From contig JAUIER010000008.1 in assembly GCA_030429765.1 (NCBI GenBank), forward strand, positions 1 through 64,000: a stretch of 64,000 bases of DNA, written 5' to 3'. This stretch comes from a bacterium. GTDB lineage: Bacteria; Omnitrophota; Gorgyraeia; Zapsychrales; Zapsychraceae. Of the stretch, positions 50,952-59,753 are shown in pieces; the first letter of the stretch is position 1; each line of letters begins with the position of its first letter. The position numbers and the translations under genes are program-made. The notes below the pieces were generated by a model. That model worked only from the letters and a program-made list of their open reading frames with translations, ran no database searches and was not told the DNA's origin.

Positions 50952-52133
50952 ATGAACAATTCTATGTCAAACTGTCCAGTTGTACTGCAAACAGGGTTTC
51001 GTATATTTTTCCTCGGCGCCGCTTTGTATGCTGTTGTCGGAATGGCTTTCTGGTATCTCTTTTATGTGGCGGGTATCAACATTTTTGTGGGTATGCCGTT
51101 AACTGTTTGGCATGGGCATGAAATGATTTTTGGATTCACGATGGCGGTTGTTGCAGGATTTTTACTAACGGCTGTGCAGAATTGGACTGGGCTGCCAACA
51201 GTAAATGGACGGTCTCTATTCTTTTTATTTCTCTTATGGAGTATGGCGCGTGTATTTGCTTTTATGCCCACAAGTTTTCCTTATTGGCCGGCTGCGGCAT
51301 GCAATATACTATTTATTACATTACTCTCAGTTGCAATTATAAAGCCCATCATCACTGTAAAACAATGGAAGCAGTCTGCGGTCTTTTCCAAACTAATTCT
51401 AATCCTAATAAGCGGTATTGCGTTTTATGTATATCTTGCACAGGCTGATTTGGATGCTGAAAGAAAAGCTCTTCGATTCATGGTGTATATGATTATCAGT
51501 TTAATATTTACGATTGGGAGAAGGGTGATTCCATTCTTTATTGAACGCGGAGTAGGTTATTCAGTTACACTAAAAAATAGCAAATCGTTAGATATGACCA
51601 GTCTTGTTTGCCTCGTATCGTTTTCTATTATTGACGTGTTATGGCCTCAACCATACGTCATCACAATGCTAAGTGGTATTTTATGTATAGTGCATATCCT
51701 GAGACTTTCCGGTTGGTACACACCAGGAATATGGAAAAAACCACTATTATGGATATTGTTTATTGGATATGTGTTTTTAATATTAGGCTTCCTGTTCAAA
51801 ATATTTGCTGTTATCGCTAATCGTCCGGACGATGCGGCGCTGCATGCTTGGACGGTGGGAGGTATTGGTATTTTTACGCTGGGAATGATGGCGAGGGTGT
51901 CCTGGGGGCATACGGGTAGGAATATTGCACAACCCCCTAAGGCTATCACTACAATGTTTGTAATGATTATTTTAAGTGCAGTGGTTCGTGTTTTTCTTCC
52001 ACTCCTTTTTGAACCGCAATATATTATGTGGGTTGCCATTAGTCAGATTTTCTGGATGTTGGCATTTGGCATGTTTGCCGTAATATATTTTCCGGTTCTT
52101 ACCTGTGCCCGTCCTGATGGCAAATGGGGATAG
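50952..52133 (+). CDS. NnrS-family membrane heme protein
   Basis: 393 residues with about 12 hydrophobic helices. 'GFRIFFLGAALYAVVGMAFW', 'WHGHEMIFGFTMAVVAGFLL', 'TAVQNWTG' and 'GMMARVSWGHTGR' are characteristic of NnrS. It protects against NO by dealing with dinitrosyl-iron complexes; histidines in the helices may bind heme. Belongs with the other nitrosative-stress genes here. Confidence 0.9.
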   Translation: MNNSMSNCPVVLQTGFRIFFLGAALYAVVGMAFWYLFYVAGINIFVGMPLTVWHGHEMIFGFTMAVVAGFLLTAVQNWTGLPTVNGRSLFFLFLLWSMARVFAFMPTSFPYWPAAACNILFITLLSVAIIKPIITVKQWKQSAVFSKLILILISGIAFYVYLAQADLDAERKALRFMVYMIISLIFTIGRRVIPFFIERGVGYSVTLKNSKSLDMTSLVCLVSFSIIDVLWPQPYVITMLSGILCIVHILRLSGWYTPGIWKKPLLWILFIGYVFLILGFLFKIFAVIANRPDDAALHAWTVGGIGIFTLGMMARVSWGHTGRNIAQPPKAITTMFVMIILSAVVRVFLPLLFEPQYIMWVAISQIFWMLAFGMFAVIYFPVLTCARPDGKWG

Positions 52134-52153
52134 ATTGGTTTGAAAATAGTGCA

Positions 52154-52195
52154 TTGACAAACTTTTATTCTGTGTTATTATTTAGGTAACCTAAA
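52154..52195 (+). promoter_or_regulatory. Promoter with MarR operator TTTAGGTAACCTAAA
   Basis: TTGACA (52154-52159), 16 bases, TATTAT (52176-52181), then the palindrome TTTAGG-TAA-CCTAAA (52181-52195) overlapping the start of transcription. The same half-sites recur at 52895-52909 before the thioredoxin-like gene. Autoregulation by the MarR-type protein is the simplest explanation. Confidence 0.75.
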
Positions 52196-52234
52196 CAAAT
52201 AGGGATCTAAGTGGTTCGAGAAAGTAAATGAGTT

Positions 52235-52876
52235 ATGGAAAATACAATAGATGAACATATAACAAATGGATTGGTCAAAATCAGCCAGGCATTAAAGAGC
52301 GGAGACTGGGAGAATTTTGCCAAGAAAGGGATCACTCCTACTCAGAAGCAGGTGATGGTTTTTTTGAATAAAAGAAAAAAGAGTATACCCGCATCCTTAA
52401 CAGATATTGCGGAAAATTTGGCATTCTCACCGGCTACTGCCAGTGACGTGGTTCAAAAGTTGGTTGATAAAGGCCTTGTCCAAAAGGAATCGGCTCCAGA
52501 TGATAAAAGAAAAATTATGATCCGGCTAACTAAAAAAGGCCAATCATTGTCAGGACAAGTAATGGATTGGTCAAACTTTCTTACATCTGCAGTCGGTGGG
52601 TTATCAGATAAAGAAAAGAGTATTTTTCTTGGAGGGCTTATTAAAATCATTAAGTCATTGCAGGATCAAGGGAAAATACCATTTGTACGCATGTGCTTAA
52701 CCTGCAATTATTTTAGGCCCAATCAACATAAGAATACAAAGCGGCCACATCATTGTGCGTTTGTTGATGAGCCGCTGGCTCACGAGCAACTTCGTTTAGA
52801 CTGTGATGACCATGAGCAGTTAGAGAAATCGGGCTCAATTGATGTTTGGAATAAGTTTCAACAGATGACAAAGTAA
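52235..52876 (+). CDS. MarR-type regulator with C-terminal cysteine motif
   Basis: 213 residues. The MarR winged helix covers about 30-145 ('SLTDIAENLAFSPATASDVV', 'KLVDKGLVQKESAPDDKRKI'). Beyond it is a tail with C154-x2-C157-x16-C174-x15-C190 and several histidines ('CLTCNYFRP', 'HHCAFVDEPL', 'LDCDDHE'), likely a zinc or Fe-S or redox switch. Presumably represses itself and the thioredoxin-like gene. Confidence 0.85.
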   Translation: MENTIDEHITNGLVKISQALKSGDWENFAKKGITPTQKQVMVFLNKRKKSIPASLTDIAENLAFSPATASDVVQKLVDKGLVQKESAPDDKRKIMIRLTKKGQSLSGQVMDWSNFLTSAVGGLSDKEKSIFLGGLIKIIKSLQDQGKIPFVRMCLTCNYFRPNQHKNTKRPHHCAFVDEPLAHEQLRLDCDDHEQLEKSGSIDVWNKFQQMTK

Positions 52877-52894
52877 ATTTTTTTAACCCAAATA

Positions 52895-52909
52895 TTTAGG
52901 ATACCTAAA
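52895..52909 (+). promoter_or_regulatory. MarR operator TTTAGGATACCTAAA
   Basis: TTTAGG-ATA-CCTAAA, extended to TATTTAGG/CCTAAATA, 23 bases before the thioredoxin-like ATG and a few bases after the MarR stop. Matches the dyad at 52181-52195. Confidence 0.75.
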
Positions 52910-52931
52910 TATATAACAAAGGAGAGAAACA

Positions 52932-53162
52932 ATGAGTAAAGCCAAGTTTTATCATGCAGGATGTCCAGTATGTACTGATGCAGAAACCGCCATGCTTAAT
53001 GCGATTAAGTATGAGGTGGAGGTAGTGCATTTGGGTCAAGACAAAGAATCAATAGATCAGGCCGAATCAGAGGGGGTAAAATCTGTCCCAGCATTGGTTT
53101 TAGACGGAAAGGTGTATCACATCAATTTTGGTGCAAAATTAGATGATGTTCGCAAAGTATAA
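52932..53162 (+). CDS. Thioredoxin-like protein (CPVC)
   Basis: 76 residues. 'AKFYHAGCPVCTDAETAML' holds the redox CxxC and 'GVKSVPALVLDGKVYHINFG' the cis-proline loop. A compact glutaredoxin/thioredoxin fold. Its promoter shares the MarR dyad, so it is probably induced with or repressed by that regulator under thiol or nitrosative stress. RBS AAAGGAGAG. Confidence 0.88.
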   Translation: MSKAKFYHAGCPVCTDAETAMLNAIKYEVEVVHLGQDKESIDQAESEGVKSVPALVLDGKVYHINFGAKLDDVRKV

Positions 53163-53174
53163 TCGTCATTAAAT

Positions 53175-53206
53175 AGTAGGGGCGTATGAACAGTACGCCC
53201 CCTACT
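53175..53206 (+). terminator. Hairpin terminator
   Basis: AGTAGGGGCGTA pairs with TACGCCCCCTACT (one bulged C), followed by AATTATTTT. Closes the thioredoxin-like gene; because the stem is symmetrical it may act for the minus-strand genes too. Confidence 0.8.
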
Positions 53207-53310
53207 AATTATTTTACTCAGGCGCGATCTTGCCTCCAAAACTGCTCCAATCAGGGGCTAAGAATTTTGTCCTCAGATGTTTGTTTTAGAATCTCTTCAA
53301 ATCCAGTGGG

Positions 53311-53490
53311 TTAATTTTCGACTTCGACGACTTCGGCGTTGGGGGCTTCGCGTTTGACGGCATCAATGCCCTTTTCGCAGGCTTGTTTGGAGGAGTATCC
53401 TTGCCCCTGTGCAATGGTTTCGCCGTTTCCGGCTTTTAGTCTCCAGCGGTATTTGCCTGCTTTGTCGGGGTACATCTCAAATTTTGACAT
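53311..53490 (-). CDS. Small DUF1508 (YegP-like) protein
   Basis: 59 residues starting MSKFEMYPDKAGKYRWRLKA, then 'GNGETIAQGQGYSSKQACEK' and 'GIDAVKREAP'. This is one DUF1508 repeat, a small beta-beta-alpha domain of unknown function. AAAGGAG lies upstream of the ATG at 53490. It lies just downstream of the XRE gene on the same strand, 27 bases apart. Confidence 0.82.
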   Translation of the reverse strand: MSKFEMYPDKAGKYRWRLKAGNGETIAQGQGYSSKQACEKGIDAVKREAPNAEVVEVEN

Positions 53491-53517
53491 GATGCTCCTT
53501 TCGTTGTAAGGGTCGTA

Positions 53518-53742
53518 TTATTCGAGTAGTTGATGGGGTTTAATTTTCAGAGCTTTGGCAATTTTAAACAGCGCCTTTAATGACGGTAAATCCACTTGCG
53601 ATGTCATTTCCAGGCGTTGCCAGTATTTATAGGTCACACCGGCCTTTTCAGAGGCTTCTTCCTGGGTCATGCCGGATTCTGTGCGGTAGCGTTTGATATT
53701 CCGGACAAGAATGGTTTTGATTTTTTTGATTTCACGGGACAT
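53518..53742 (-). CDS. Small XRE-family regulator
   Basis: 74 residues, mostly one helix-turn-helix: 'LVRNIKRYRTESGMTQEEAS', 'EKAGVTYKYWQRLE', then 'LPSLKALFKIAKALKIKPHQ'. Probably controls its own promoter and the small DUF1508 gene downstream. The dyads at 53762-53774 and 53804-53820 lie directly upstream on this strand. Confidence 0.8.
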   Translation of the reverse strand: MSREIKKIKTILVRNIKRYRTESGMTQEEASEKAGVTYKYWQRLEMTSQVDLPSLKALFKIAKALKIKPHQLLE

Positions 53743-53761
53743 GCCATATTATCGCTGAGCA

Positions 53762-53820
53762 TACCTTAAAGGTACACTCAGGTAGAGGTATGTTTATTTC
53801 TTGCATACCTATGGGGTATG
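53762..53820 (-). promoter_or_regulatory. Two GGTA-type dyads upstream of the XRE gene
   Basis: TACCTT-A-AAGGTA (53762-53774) and CATACC-TATGG-GGTATG (53804-53820), with more 'AGGTA' half-sites (53781-53789) between. Both face the XRE gene start at 53742 and could bind it. Confidence 0.5.
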
Positions 53821-53840
53821 TGTTATAAATAGGGCTATTC

Positions 53841-53931
53841 ACCCCCGATTTAGGGGGGTATTCTGTGTGACGCTCACCAATAGCACAGTCTTAGCCTTCT
53901 TCAACCCGAAATCCTTGCGGTTTCAGCTATT
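53841..53931 (+). promoter_or_regulatory. Structured 5' leader of the PEP-CTERM gene
   Basis: ACCCCC-GATTTAG-GGGGGT (53841-53859) is one hairpin. Further on, AATAGC (53879-53884) pairs with GCTATT (53926-53931), enclosing GAAATCC-TTGC-GGTTTC (53908-53924). The fold sits 27 bases before the ATG. It does not match a riboswitch class I know, including c-di-GMP-I. Confidence 0.4.
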
Positions 53932-53958
53932 CAACACATCAATAGGGAGACAACTCAA

Positions 53959-54720
53959 ATGACCAGAAATCTATGGAAAACTCTAAGCTTAGTGACTATC
54001 ACTTTGTGTATCCAGCTGGTAGGTAGTCCAGTTTACGCAATTACGTATTCATTATTCAAGCTCCAAACAACGGCAGATTCTCGGGTTCCGGGTCAGGAAT
54101 TCGTGGTTTCTACAGGGGACCTATCGTTTCTGACAGATTCATCTGATCCAGAAAGTGTGATTTTCGATGTCAGAACGACAGGGGAGTTAATAAATAGTGG
54201 ATTATTCGACTCAAATGAGCCGTTTGCATCTACCCGGGCCGATTTCCAAATTCGTGTGGATGCGACCCAGGCTAGTTTTTCCTATTTGGGGAATGGAGTT
54301 TTGGAGAGTGATGCCGCAAATACGACATATCAATCCATGTTCCGACATGATGGCTTTGTTCCAGATGGAGGCTTTGATATTGATTCGACAATTGTACGGG
54401 GTGATCCATTGAGAGAGCAGCGCCGATTGATTAGAGATTCGTACTTGACTACCAGAACTATTGAACCAGAAACTATGGTTCAGATGTTCAGCAGAATCGA
54501 ATTATTTACGTTCGGTATAAATTCCTATGGAATGGCAGATTTTGGAAGCACATTAGAATTGACGGCGACAGTTCGGGATGGGGTATTGCTAACAGATGAG
54601 AACGGACAGCCTTTTGAAGTTGTTTCAGGTCCTGTGCCGGAGCCTGTAACGATGTCCTTGTTCGGAGGAGGATTTATTGCTAGCTGGGTGCTAAGAAGGA
54701 AAAAACAAATATTAGTTTAA
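53959..54720 (+). CDS. PEP-CTERM anchored secreted protein
   Basis: 253 residues. Signal peptide 'LSLVTITLCIQLVGSPVYA'. The tail 'PVPEPVTMSLFGGGFIASWV' followed by LRRKK is a PEP-CTERM sorting signal (PEP motif, hydrophobic helix, basic end), recognised by an exosortase. The central part is beta-rich and unrecognised. No exosortase is in the window, so it must lie elsewhere. RBS AGGGAGA. Confidence 0.9.
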   Translation: MTRNLWKTLSLVTITLCIQLVGSPVYAITYSLFKLQTTADSRVPGQEFVVSTGDLSFLTDSSDPESVIFDVRTTGELINSGLFDSNEPFASTRADFQIRVDATQASFSYLGNGVLESDAANTTYQSMFRHDGFVPDGGFDIDSTIVRGDPLREQRRLIRDSYLTTRTIEPETMVQMFSRIELFTFGINSYGMADFGSTLELTATVRDGVLLTDENGQPFEVVSGPVPEPVTMSLFGGGFIASWVLRRKKQILV

Positions 54721-54922
54721 AATGGATTCATTGAATTTTAAATTTCCCAGACTTCCCCCGATAAACATAAAATGTGCAGATTAGGTTTCAAACTATTTAT
54801 ACCATGACTTTTGTTTCAAGAAGGTGGTATGAATTCACTGAGTGCAGTTGACGAGCATGTATTATTATAATACAATAAATTAAATACGTGATTGCTCTCT
54901 ATCAGTTAAAAAAAGGCTTTAC

Positions 54923-57900
54923 TTGAAATTTGTTAAACCATTCTTATTTCCTATCATATTAGTTTTTCCCATCTGTTTTTTTTATTCGTCGACCGTTTTT
55001 GCACAAGTAATATCTGATTTCACTATCTTTGCCTCTGATCAAATTACCATAAAAGCGGGAGCATCTGTTCTCTCAGGGTTTATTGGTGTTAATGATGATC
55101 CTTCAAGTTCTACGACAAATTTGGATATTGGATCAGGGGTTGTTTTGGCAGATGGAGTTTCTGTTTTTGCTCCAAAAATAAATATTGGTCCCAGAGGTAG
55201 TCTAGGTGGTGATGTATACTATAGAGATGGCTTGAAAATAGGTACTAATGTAAGCATAGCAGGTGATATTATTAAAAGAAATAATCCTGATTGGCCCGTG
55301 ATTGAGCTTCCTGATATTCCAACCTGCATAACTGATAACAATAATCCCATTAATGTGCCAATAAATAGAAGCGGTGTTCTGTCACCGGGTAATTATGGTG
55401 ATGTCAAAGTTGGTAGCAGGGGAGCTTTGGTTTTTGACGGTGGGGAGTACCATTTGAATTCATTAGAAGCCGATATAAATTCTAAAATATTATTTTCTTC
55501 AGATACCGTAATATGTGTAGAAAATAACTTTGAAGTCAAGTCTAAATCTATTTTTGGACCAGATACCAATAGCGGTAACAGTTCAGATTCAAAAATAGTA
55601 GTAAATGTTAAGGGGGGAGACGTAAACTTTGGGGTAAATTCAACAATATTTGGGAACTTTATAGTACCGAATGGTGAAATTAGTATAGGTGGCCGTGCCA
55701 CTGCTATGGGTACATTTGTTGCCCGGAAAGTGGAGGTGGGAATCAATTCTAAAATTAGTAAGGTTTCCCACGGAGAAGGTGATATCTCTCCTCCAGTGAT
55801 ATTCAATGTTTTTCCGGGTAATGGGTCGATAGTGTCAAATTCGAATCCGGAAATTTCAGGAGAATATAGTGATTCAGAATCAGGAATTAATTTATCGAGT
55901 ATAGTGATATTGTTTGAAGGAATCGATGTTTCGAGTCAGGTGGTCATATCGGAAGGAAAGTTTGTATTCAAACCAGATACATTAGATGATGGATTATATC
56001 AATTAGAAATTACAGTAACTGATAATGCTGGAAATAAAGCCTCACGACAAGTGAATTTTGAAGTAGATTCAAAATTAGTTGAGGTTAGTATTGCTTTTCC
56101 TGGTTCCGGATTGATTACAAAAGATGCAACCATTGAAGTAACTGGCACGATTAGTCAATTTGTTGATTCAGTGCGGGTCAGTGATATTGAAGTGGATATA
56201 GAGGGATTAGAATTTAGGCATACTTTACAACTGAGCGAGGGGAATAATACCATTGTGGCTGTTGCGGAAAGCGCGAGTGGGAAAATTGCTACTGATAATG
56301 TGAGAGTTATTTTGGATACAAAGCCTGCAACTATAGTTGTGGAATCTCCGCAAGAGGGCGAAAGTATAGCGGTTGATACCATAGATGTTGTCGGTTCAGT
56401 CAATGATATAGTAACTGGCACAACCATAAATGCAGATGATGTAACCATCACAGTTAACAATATAGAGGCCCAAGTTGTCAATCGAACTTTTTTATTGGCG
56501 AATTTGAATCTGAAGCCTGGGCCGAATATCATTAGTGTAAAAGCCACTGATCGAGCTGGAAATATATCAGAAGAGAACATTAACGTAATTCGAAGAAATG
56601 TAGTTGGTCAAAAAATCAAATCTGTCTCTGGCAATAGCCAATCCTCAGAAATTTTGTCCAGGTTGCCGGAACCTTTGGTTGTCGAACTAATTTCGTCGGA
56701 AGGGGTTCCGGTTGTAAACCGAACAGTGAACTTTAAAGTTAGCAAAGGTGATGGATTAATTGGTCTGACTGATGACAGTGAGGAAAAAAAGCGAGTCTTG
56801 ACTATTCAAACCAATGAGATGGGGCAAGCAAAAGTATATTTTCAATTAGGTCAAAAAATGGGAGCGGGAAATCAACGCGTCAGTGCCTCAGCGAACGGTT
56901 TTGTGGGTGAAGTTGTTTTTTGTGCTACTGCACAAGGGGCAGCGCCTATTCGGATTACACCGGTTTCGGGGAAAGTTCAGGATGGTTTGCTAAATCAGGT
57001 ACTATCCAACCCCTTTGTCGCTTTGGTTACCGATAAAGGAGGTAATCCAGTGCAGGGTGTGCCTGTTAAATTTGAGCTAATTGAGGGGGGTGGTAATTTT
57101 GATAATTCACAGACGTCTGTTGCAAAATTAACAGATATGGATGGTCAATCAATTGTGTCATTTCGAATGGGAGGGGAGGCCGGAATTAATAATACTGTTG
57201 TTCAGGCATCCTTTGAAGAATTGAATGAACGTCCTGCATTTTTTTCTATTTCTGGGAAAGAGATTGGTAAAGCCGAGGATACTAAAATTAGTGGAACTGT
57301 ACTTGATACTGAAGATATTCCAGTTGCAGGGGTAAAAATACAAATTGAGGGCACCGAATTGTTTGCTGAAAGCGATGCAGAGGGGAGATTTGTAATTGAT
57401 CTAGCCCCGGTGGGGCCTGTCAGGTTGCTTGTGGATGGATCAAATGTGACACGTCCTGGACAATGGGCTCCTTTGAAATTTGATTTAGTTACATTATCTG
57501 GACAAAACAATACATTAGGAATGCCAATTTATATGCTGGAACTTGATGCTGAGAATTCAAAAATAGTCGGAGGTAATCAAGATGTTAAGCTAGAAATGAA
57601 AAATGTACCGGGTGCTGAATTGACTGTATTCGCAAATTCCGTGACATGCCCAGATGAATCGACTGAGTGTCGGGTGTCATTTACGCAGGTAAATAATGAA
57701 CATATGGCGATGCCTCCTCCTTTAGGATCAATTGCAATGTTAGCTTGGACGGTTAAACCAAATGATGTGCGATTCGACCCACCTGCGAGAATATGCATAC
57801 CAAATGGAGATATGCCCCCGGGTCAGCAGGTCGAAATGTTTAGTTTTGATTCTGATTTGGCGGATTGGGTTGCAATTGGTCCGGCCACTGTAACAGAAGA

Positions 57901-58897
57901 TGGATCACAATTGTGCGCTAATACTGGATTTGGAATTGTAAAGACGGGATGGGGGTGCTGTTCTCCTGCGCCTCCGCCACCTACTGACATCGGAGGTCCA
58001 GGAGATGGTGTGGGCGGAGAGGATGAGCCTTGTGGGGAGAATGGGAATTGTGATTCTGATTGTTTAATGTGTGAGGATGATGTTTGTATTATTAATCCTG
58101 CTAATATGTGTGAACCTGGTTGTATTGATGCAAATAATTCAATTGTTGTTAACCAACCTTCTGATGCCTGCCAAGATCCAGTTGTTACTTTCAGTTTAGC
58201 CGAGGCTCGACCAGGAGTACATAGTAATCGAGCAGTTACTTTGACTGCAACAATTTTTCCAAATAACGTTGCTATTGATTTTGTTTCGTCTGATACCAGG
58301 GCAAAGGTGTCACCTTCATCTGGGCAAGGAGCTGTAAGTTTAACTATTGAGGGTAATAGTCTTAGTGGTGCCAATGAAGATACTTATTTGCAGGCATTAA
58401 TAAATGGGCAAGAATTGTCGTCGATTCCAATTACAGTAGTTGAGCCATTTGATCATACTCAGCAAACAAATGTAGTTGATACACTGCCTAGTGCCTCTGG
58501 ATCTGTGCTTGTCTGGGATTTGCCACTTGAAATAACAATACTCGATCAATTTGGAATACCGTTACAAAATAATTGGGATGGTTTGCCAATTCAAGAGTTG
58601 GTACCTGGATCGGGAAATGGTTGGACTGGGTTTTCATCAGGGCAATCTAATGCGCTGTTAATAAATGGAAAAATCATAGACGATGTAAAAGCTTTTTTTA
58701 TGACTCCCATACCACAAGTTGCCCAAAACATTGTAACTTGTACGCAAACGCTAAATGGGACAAGCCCAAGCACAAGAGATCAGTTTATTCGAGCTAACAT
58801 GGATGATGGTACAAATCTTATGTTAACAGGCAAGAATATCAGAACAATAACTATAAATATGCCCGCTAAGGGTGCGACCTGTGTGAATTCCAAATGA
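54923..58897 (+). CDS. Giant secreted protein: polymer-forming-like N-domain, Ig-like and Big-1 domains
   Basis: 1324 residues, TTG start with AAAAAGG upstream and a clear signal peptide ('FLFPIILVFPICFFYSSTVF'). The first ~270 residues are beta-helical ('ASDQITIKAGASVLSGFIGV', 'VNFGVNSTIFGNFIVPNGEI'). Several Ig-like repeats follow at about 290-590 ('DDGLYQLEITVTDNAGNKAS', 'NIISVKATDRAGNISEENIN'), then two Big-1/invasin-like domains (about 600-790, 'VNRTVNFKVSKGDGLIGL', 'NPVQGVPVKFELIEGGGNF'), a carboxypeptidase-regulatory-like domain near 800-890, and a cysteine-rich low-complexity part near 1015-1075. A surface adhesin or matrix protein. No anchor motif is seen at the end. Confidence 0.8.
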   Translation: MKFVKPFLFPIILVFPICFFYSSTVFAQVISDFTIFASDQITIKAGASVLSGFIGVNDDPSSSTTNLDIGSGVVLADGVSVFAPKINIGPRGSLGGDVYYRDGLKIGTNVSIAGDIIKRNNPDWPVIELPDIPTCITDNNNPINVPINRSGVLSPGNYGDVKVGSRGALVFDGGEYHLNSLEADINSKILFSSDTVICVENNFEVKSKSIFGPDTNSGNSSDSKIVVNVKGGDVNFGVNSTIFGNFIVPNGEISIGGRATAMGTFVARKVEVGINSKISKVSHGEGDISPPVIFNVFPGNGSIVSNSNPEISGEYSDSESGINLSSIVILFEGIDVSSQVVISEGKFVFKPDTLDDGLYQLEITVTDNAGNKASRQVNFEVDSKLVEVSIAFPGSGLITKDATIEVTGTISQFVDSVRVSDIEVDIEGLEFRHTLQLSEGNNTIVAVAESASGKIATDNVRVILDTKPATIVVESPQEGESIAVDTIDVVGSVNDIVTGTTINADDVTITVNNIEAQVVNRTFLLANLNLKPGPNIISVKATDRAGNISEENINVIRRNVVGQKIKSVSGNSQSSEILSRLPEPLVVELISSEGVPVVNRTVNFKVSKGDGLIGLTDDSEEKKRVLTIQTNEMGQAKVYFQLGQKMGAGNQRVSASANGFVGEVVFCATAQGAAPIRITPVSGKVQDGLLNQVLSNPFVALVTDKGGNPVQGVPVKFELIEGGGNFDNSQTSVAKLTDMDGQSIVSFRMGGEAGINNTVVQASFEELNERPAFFSISGKEIGKAEDTKISGTVLDTEDIPVAGVKIQIEGTELFAESDAEGRFVIDLAPVGPVRLLVDGSNVTRPGQWAPLKFDLVTLSGQNNTLGMPIYMLELDAENSKIVGGNQDVKLEMKNVPGAELTVFANSVTCPDESTECRVSFTQVNNEHMAMPPPLGSIAMLAWTVKPNDVRFDPPARICIPNGDMPPGQQVEMFSFDSDLADWVAIGPATVTEDGSQLCANTGFGIVKTGWGCCSPAPPPPTDIGGPGDGVGGEDEPCGENGNCDSDCLMCEDDVCIINPANMCEPGCIDANNSIVVNQPSDACQDPVVTFSLAEARPGVHSNRAVTLTATIFPNNVAIDFVSSDTRAKVSPSSGQGAVSLTIEGNSLSGANEDTYLQALINGQELSSIPITVVEPFDHTQQTNVVDTLPSASGSVLVWDLPLEITILDQFGIPLQNNWDGLPIQELVPGSGNGWTGFSSGQSNALLINGKIIDDVKAFFMTPIPQVAQNIVTCTQTLNGTSPSTRDQFIRANMDDGTNLMLTGKNIRTITINMPAKGATCVNSK

Positions 58898-58910
58898 GAG
58901 AAGAACTAGC

Positions 58911-59606
58911 ATGATACCTAATGTAAGAAAATTAATAGTTACTGCGTTAGTTTTCCTTTCATCTTTATGCTACGGTGAGAACGAGCCTCTTATTTGGCCC
59001 GGAACGAATGACAAACAACTTACGACTTATGTTGATTTGAGCCAATTTAATTTAGTAGCTAAAGCAAATGATTTGTTTTTCATGAAGAAGTATGGCCAAG
59101 CGTTGACAGAATATGACAGAGTATTGGAGGACCATCCGAATTGCAAGATTGCGAAAATAGGAAAGATGAATACATTGATAGAATTAGACAGAATAGATCA
59201 GGCTATTTTCAATGCAAATGAATTCATAAAAGAGTATCCTGACGATCTAGATGGTTATGCGGTCCTTTCAAAGGTATACCATGATAAGAAAATGTATGAA
59301 AAAGAAAAAGATGCTCTTATTGAAATTGTCAGATTATTTCCGTATGCATACGCATCAAGAGCAAGGATAAAAGAAATCGAGAATAATTTTGAAATGGCGG
59401 AAAAAATATTAATTGCAAATTTGAACAATGCACCGACACGTGTTAAGGCGTTTTCATATATGTGGCTAGGAAAATTCTATGAACGGCAAGGAAGAATTGA
59501 AGATGCATTGGAATGTTATTTAAAATCAAAAAAATTAGTAGACGATGGATATTTAGGCGACAAACAGGAAATATCCGATGGAATAAGAAAAATTCAGGGT
59601 TTATAG
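58911..59606 (+). CDS. Exported TPR-repeat protein
   Basis: 231 residues, signal peptide to about residue 23 ('VTALVFLSSLCYGENEP'). Several TPR helices: 'ANDLFFMKKYGQALTEYDRV', 'AVLSKVYHDKKMYEKEKDAL', 'KFYERQGRIEDALECYLKSK'. It probably scaffolds assembly or export of the neighbouring large surface proteins; it lies 13 bases after the giant gene. Confidence 0.82.
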   Translation: MIPNVRKLIVTALVFLSSLCYGENEPLIWPGTNDKQLTTYVDLSQFNLVAKANDLFFMKKYGQALTEYDRVLEDHPNCKIAKIGKMNTLIELDRIDQAIFNANEFIKEYPDDLDGYAVLSKVYHDKKMYEKEKDALIEIVRLFPYAYASRARIKEIENNFEMAEKILIANLNNAPTRVKAFSYMWLGKFYERQGRIEDALECYLKSKKLVDDGYLGDKQEISDGIRKIQGL

Positions 59607-59753
59607 AGTAGTTGGATTGTATTTTAAAACTACATGCCAAATGGAGCGTGATATAATCACTTCCGAAAGCTTAGTTGACAGCTATAAATAAAGCATATAA
59701 ACATCTAATCGTGTGCCCACGGTCAGAAGCAAATAAATATTTAGAGGATATGA

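Noticed and set aside
53841-53958. Cyclic-di-GMP-I (GEMM) riboswitch
   Set aside because: The conserved GGGCAAACC and GGGACGCAAAGCC blocks are absent.
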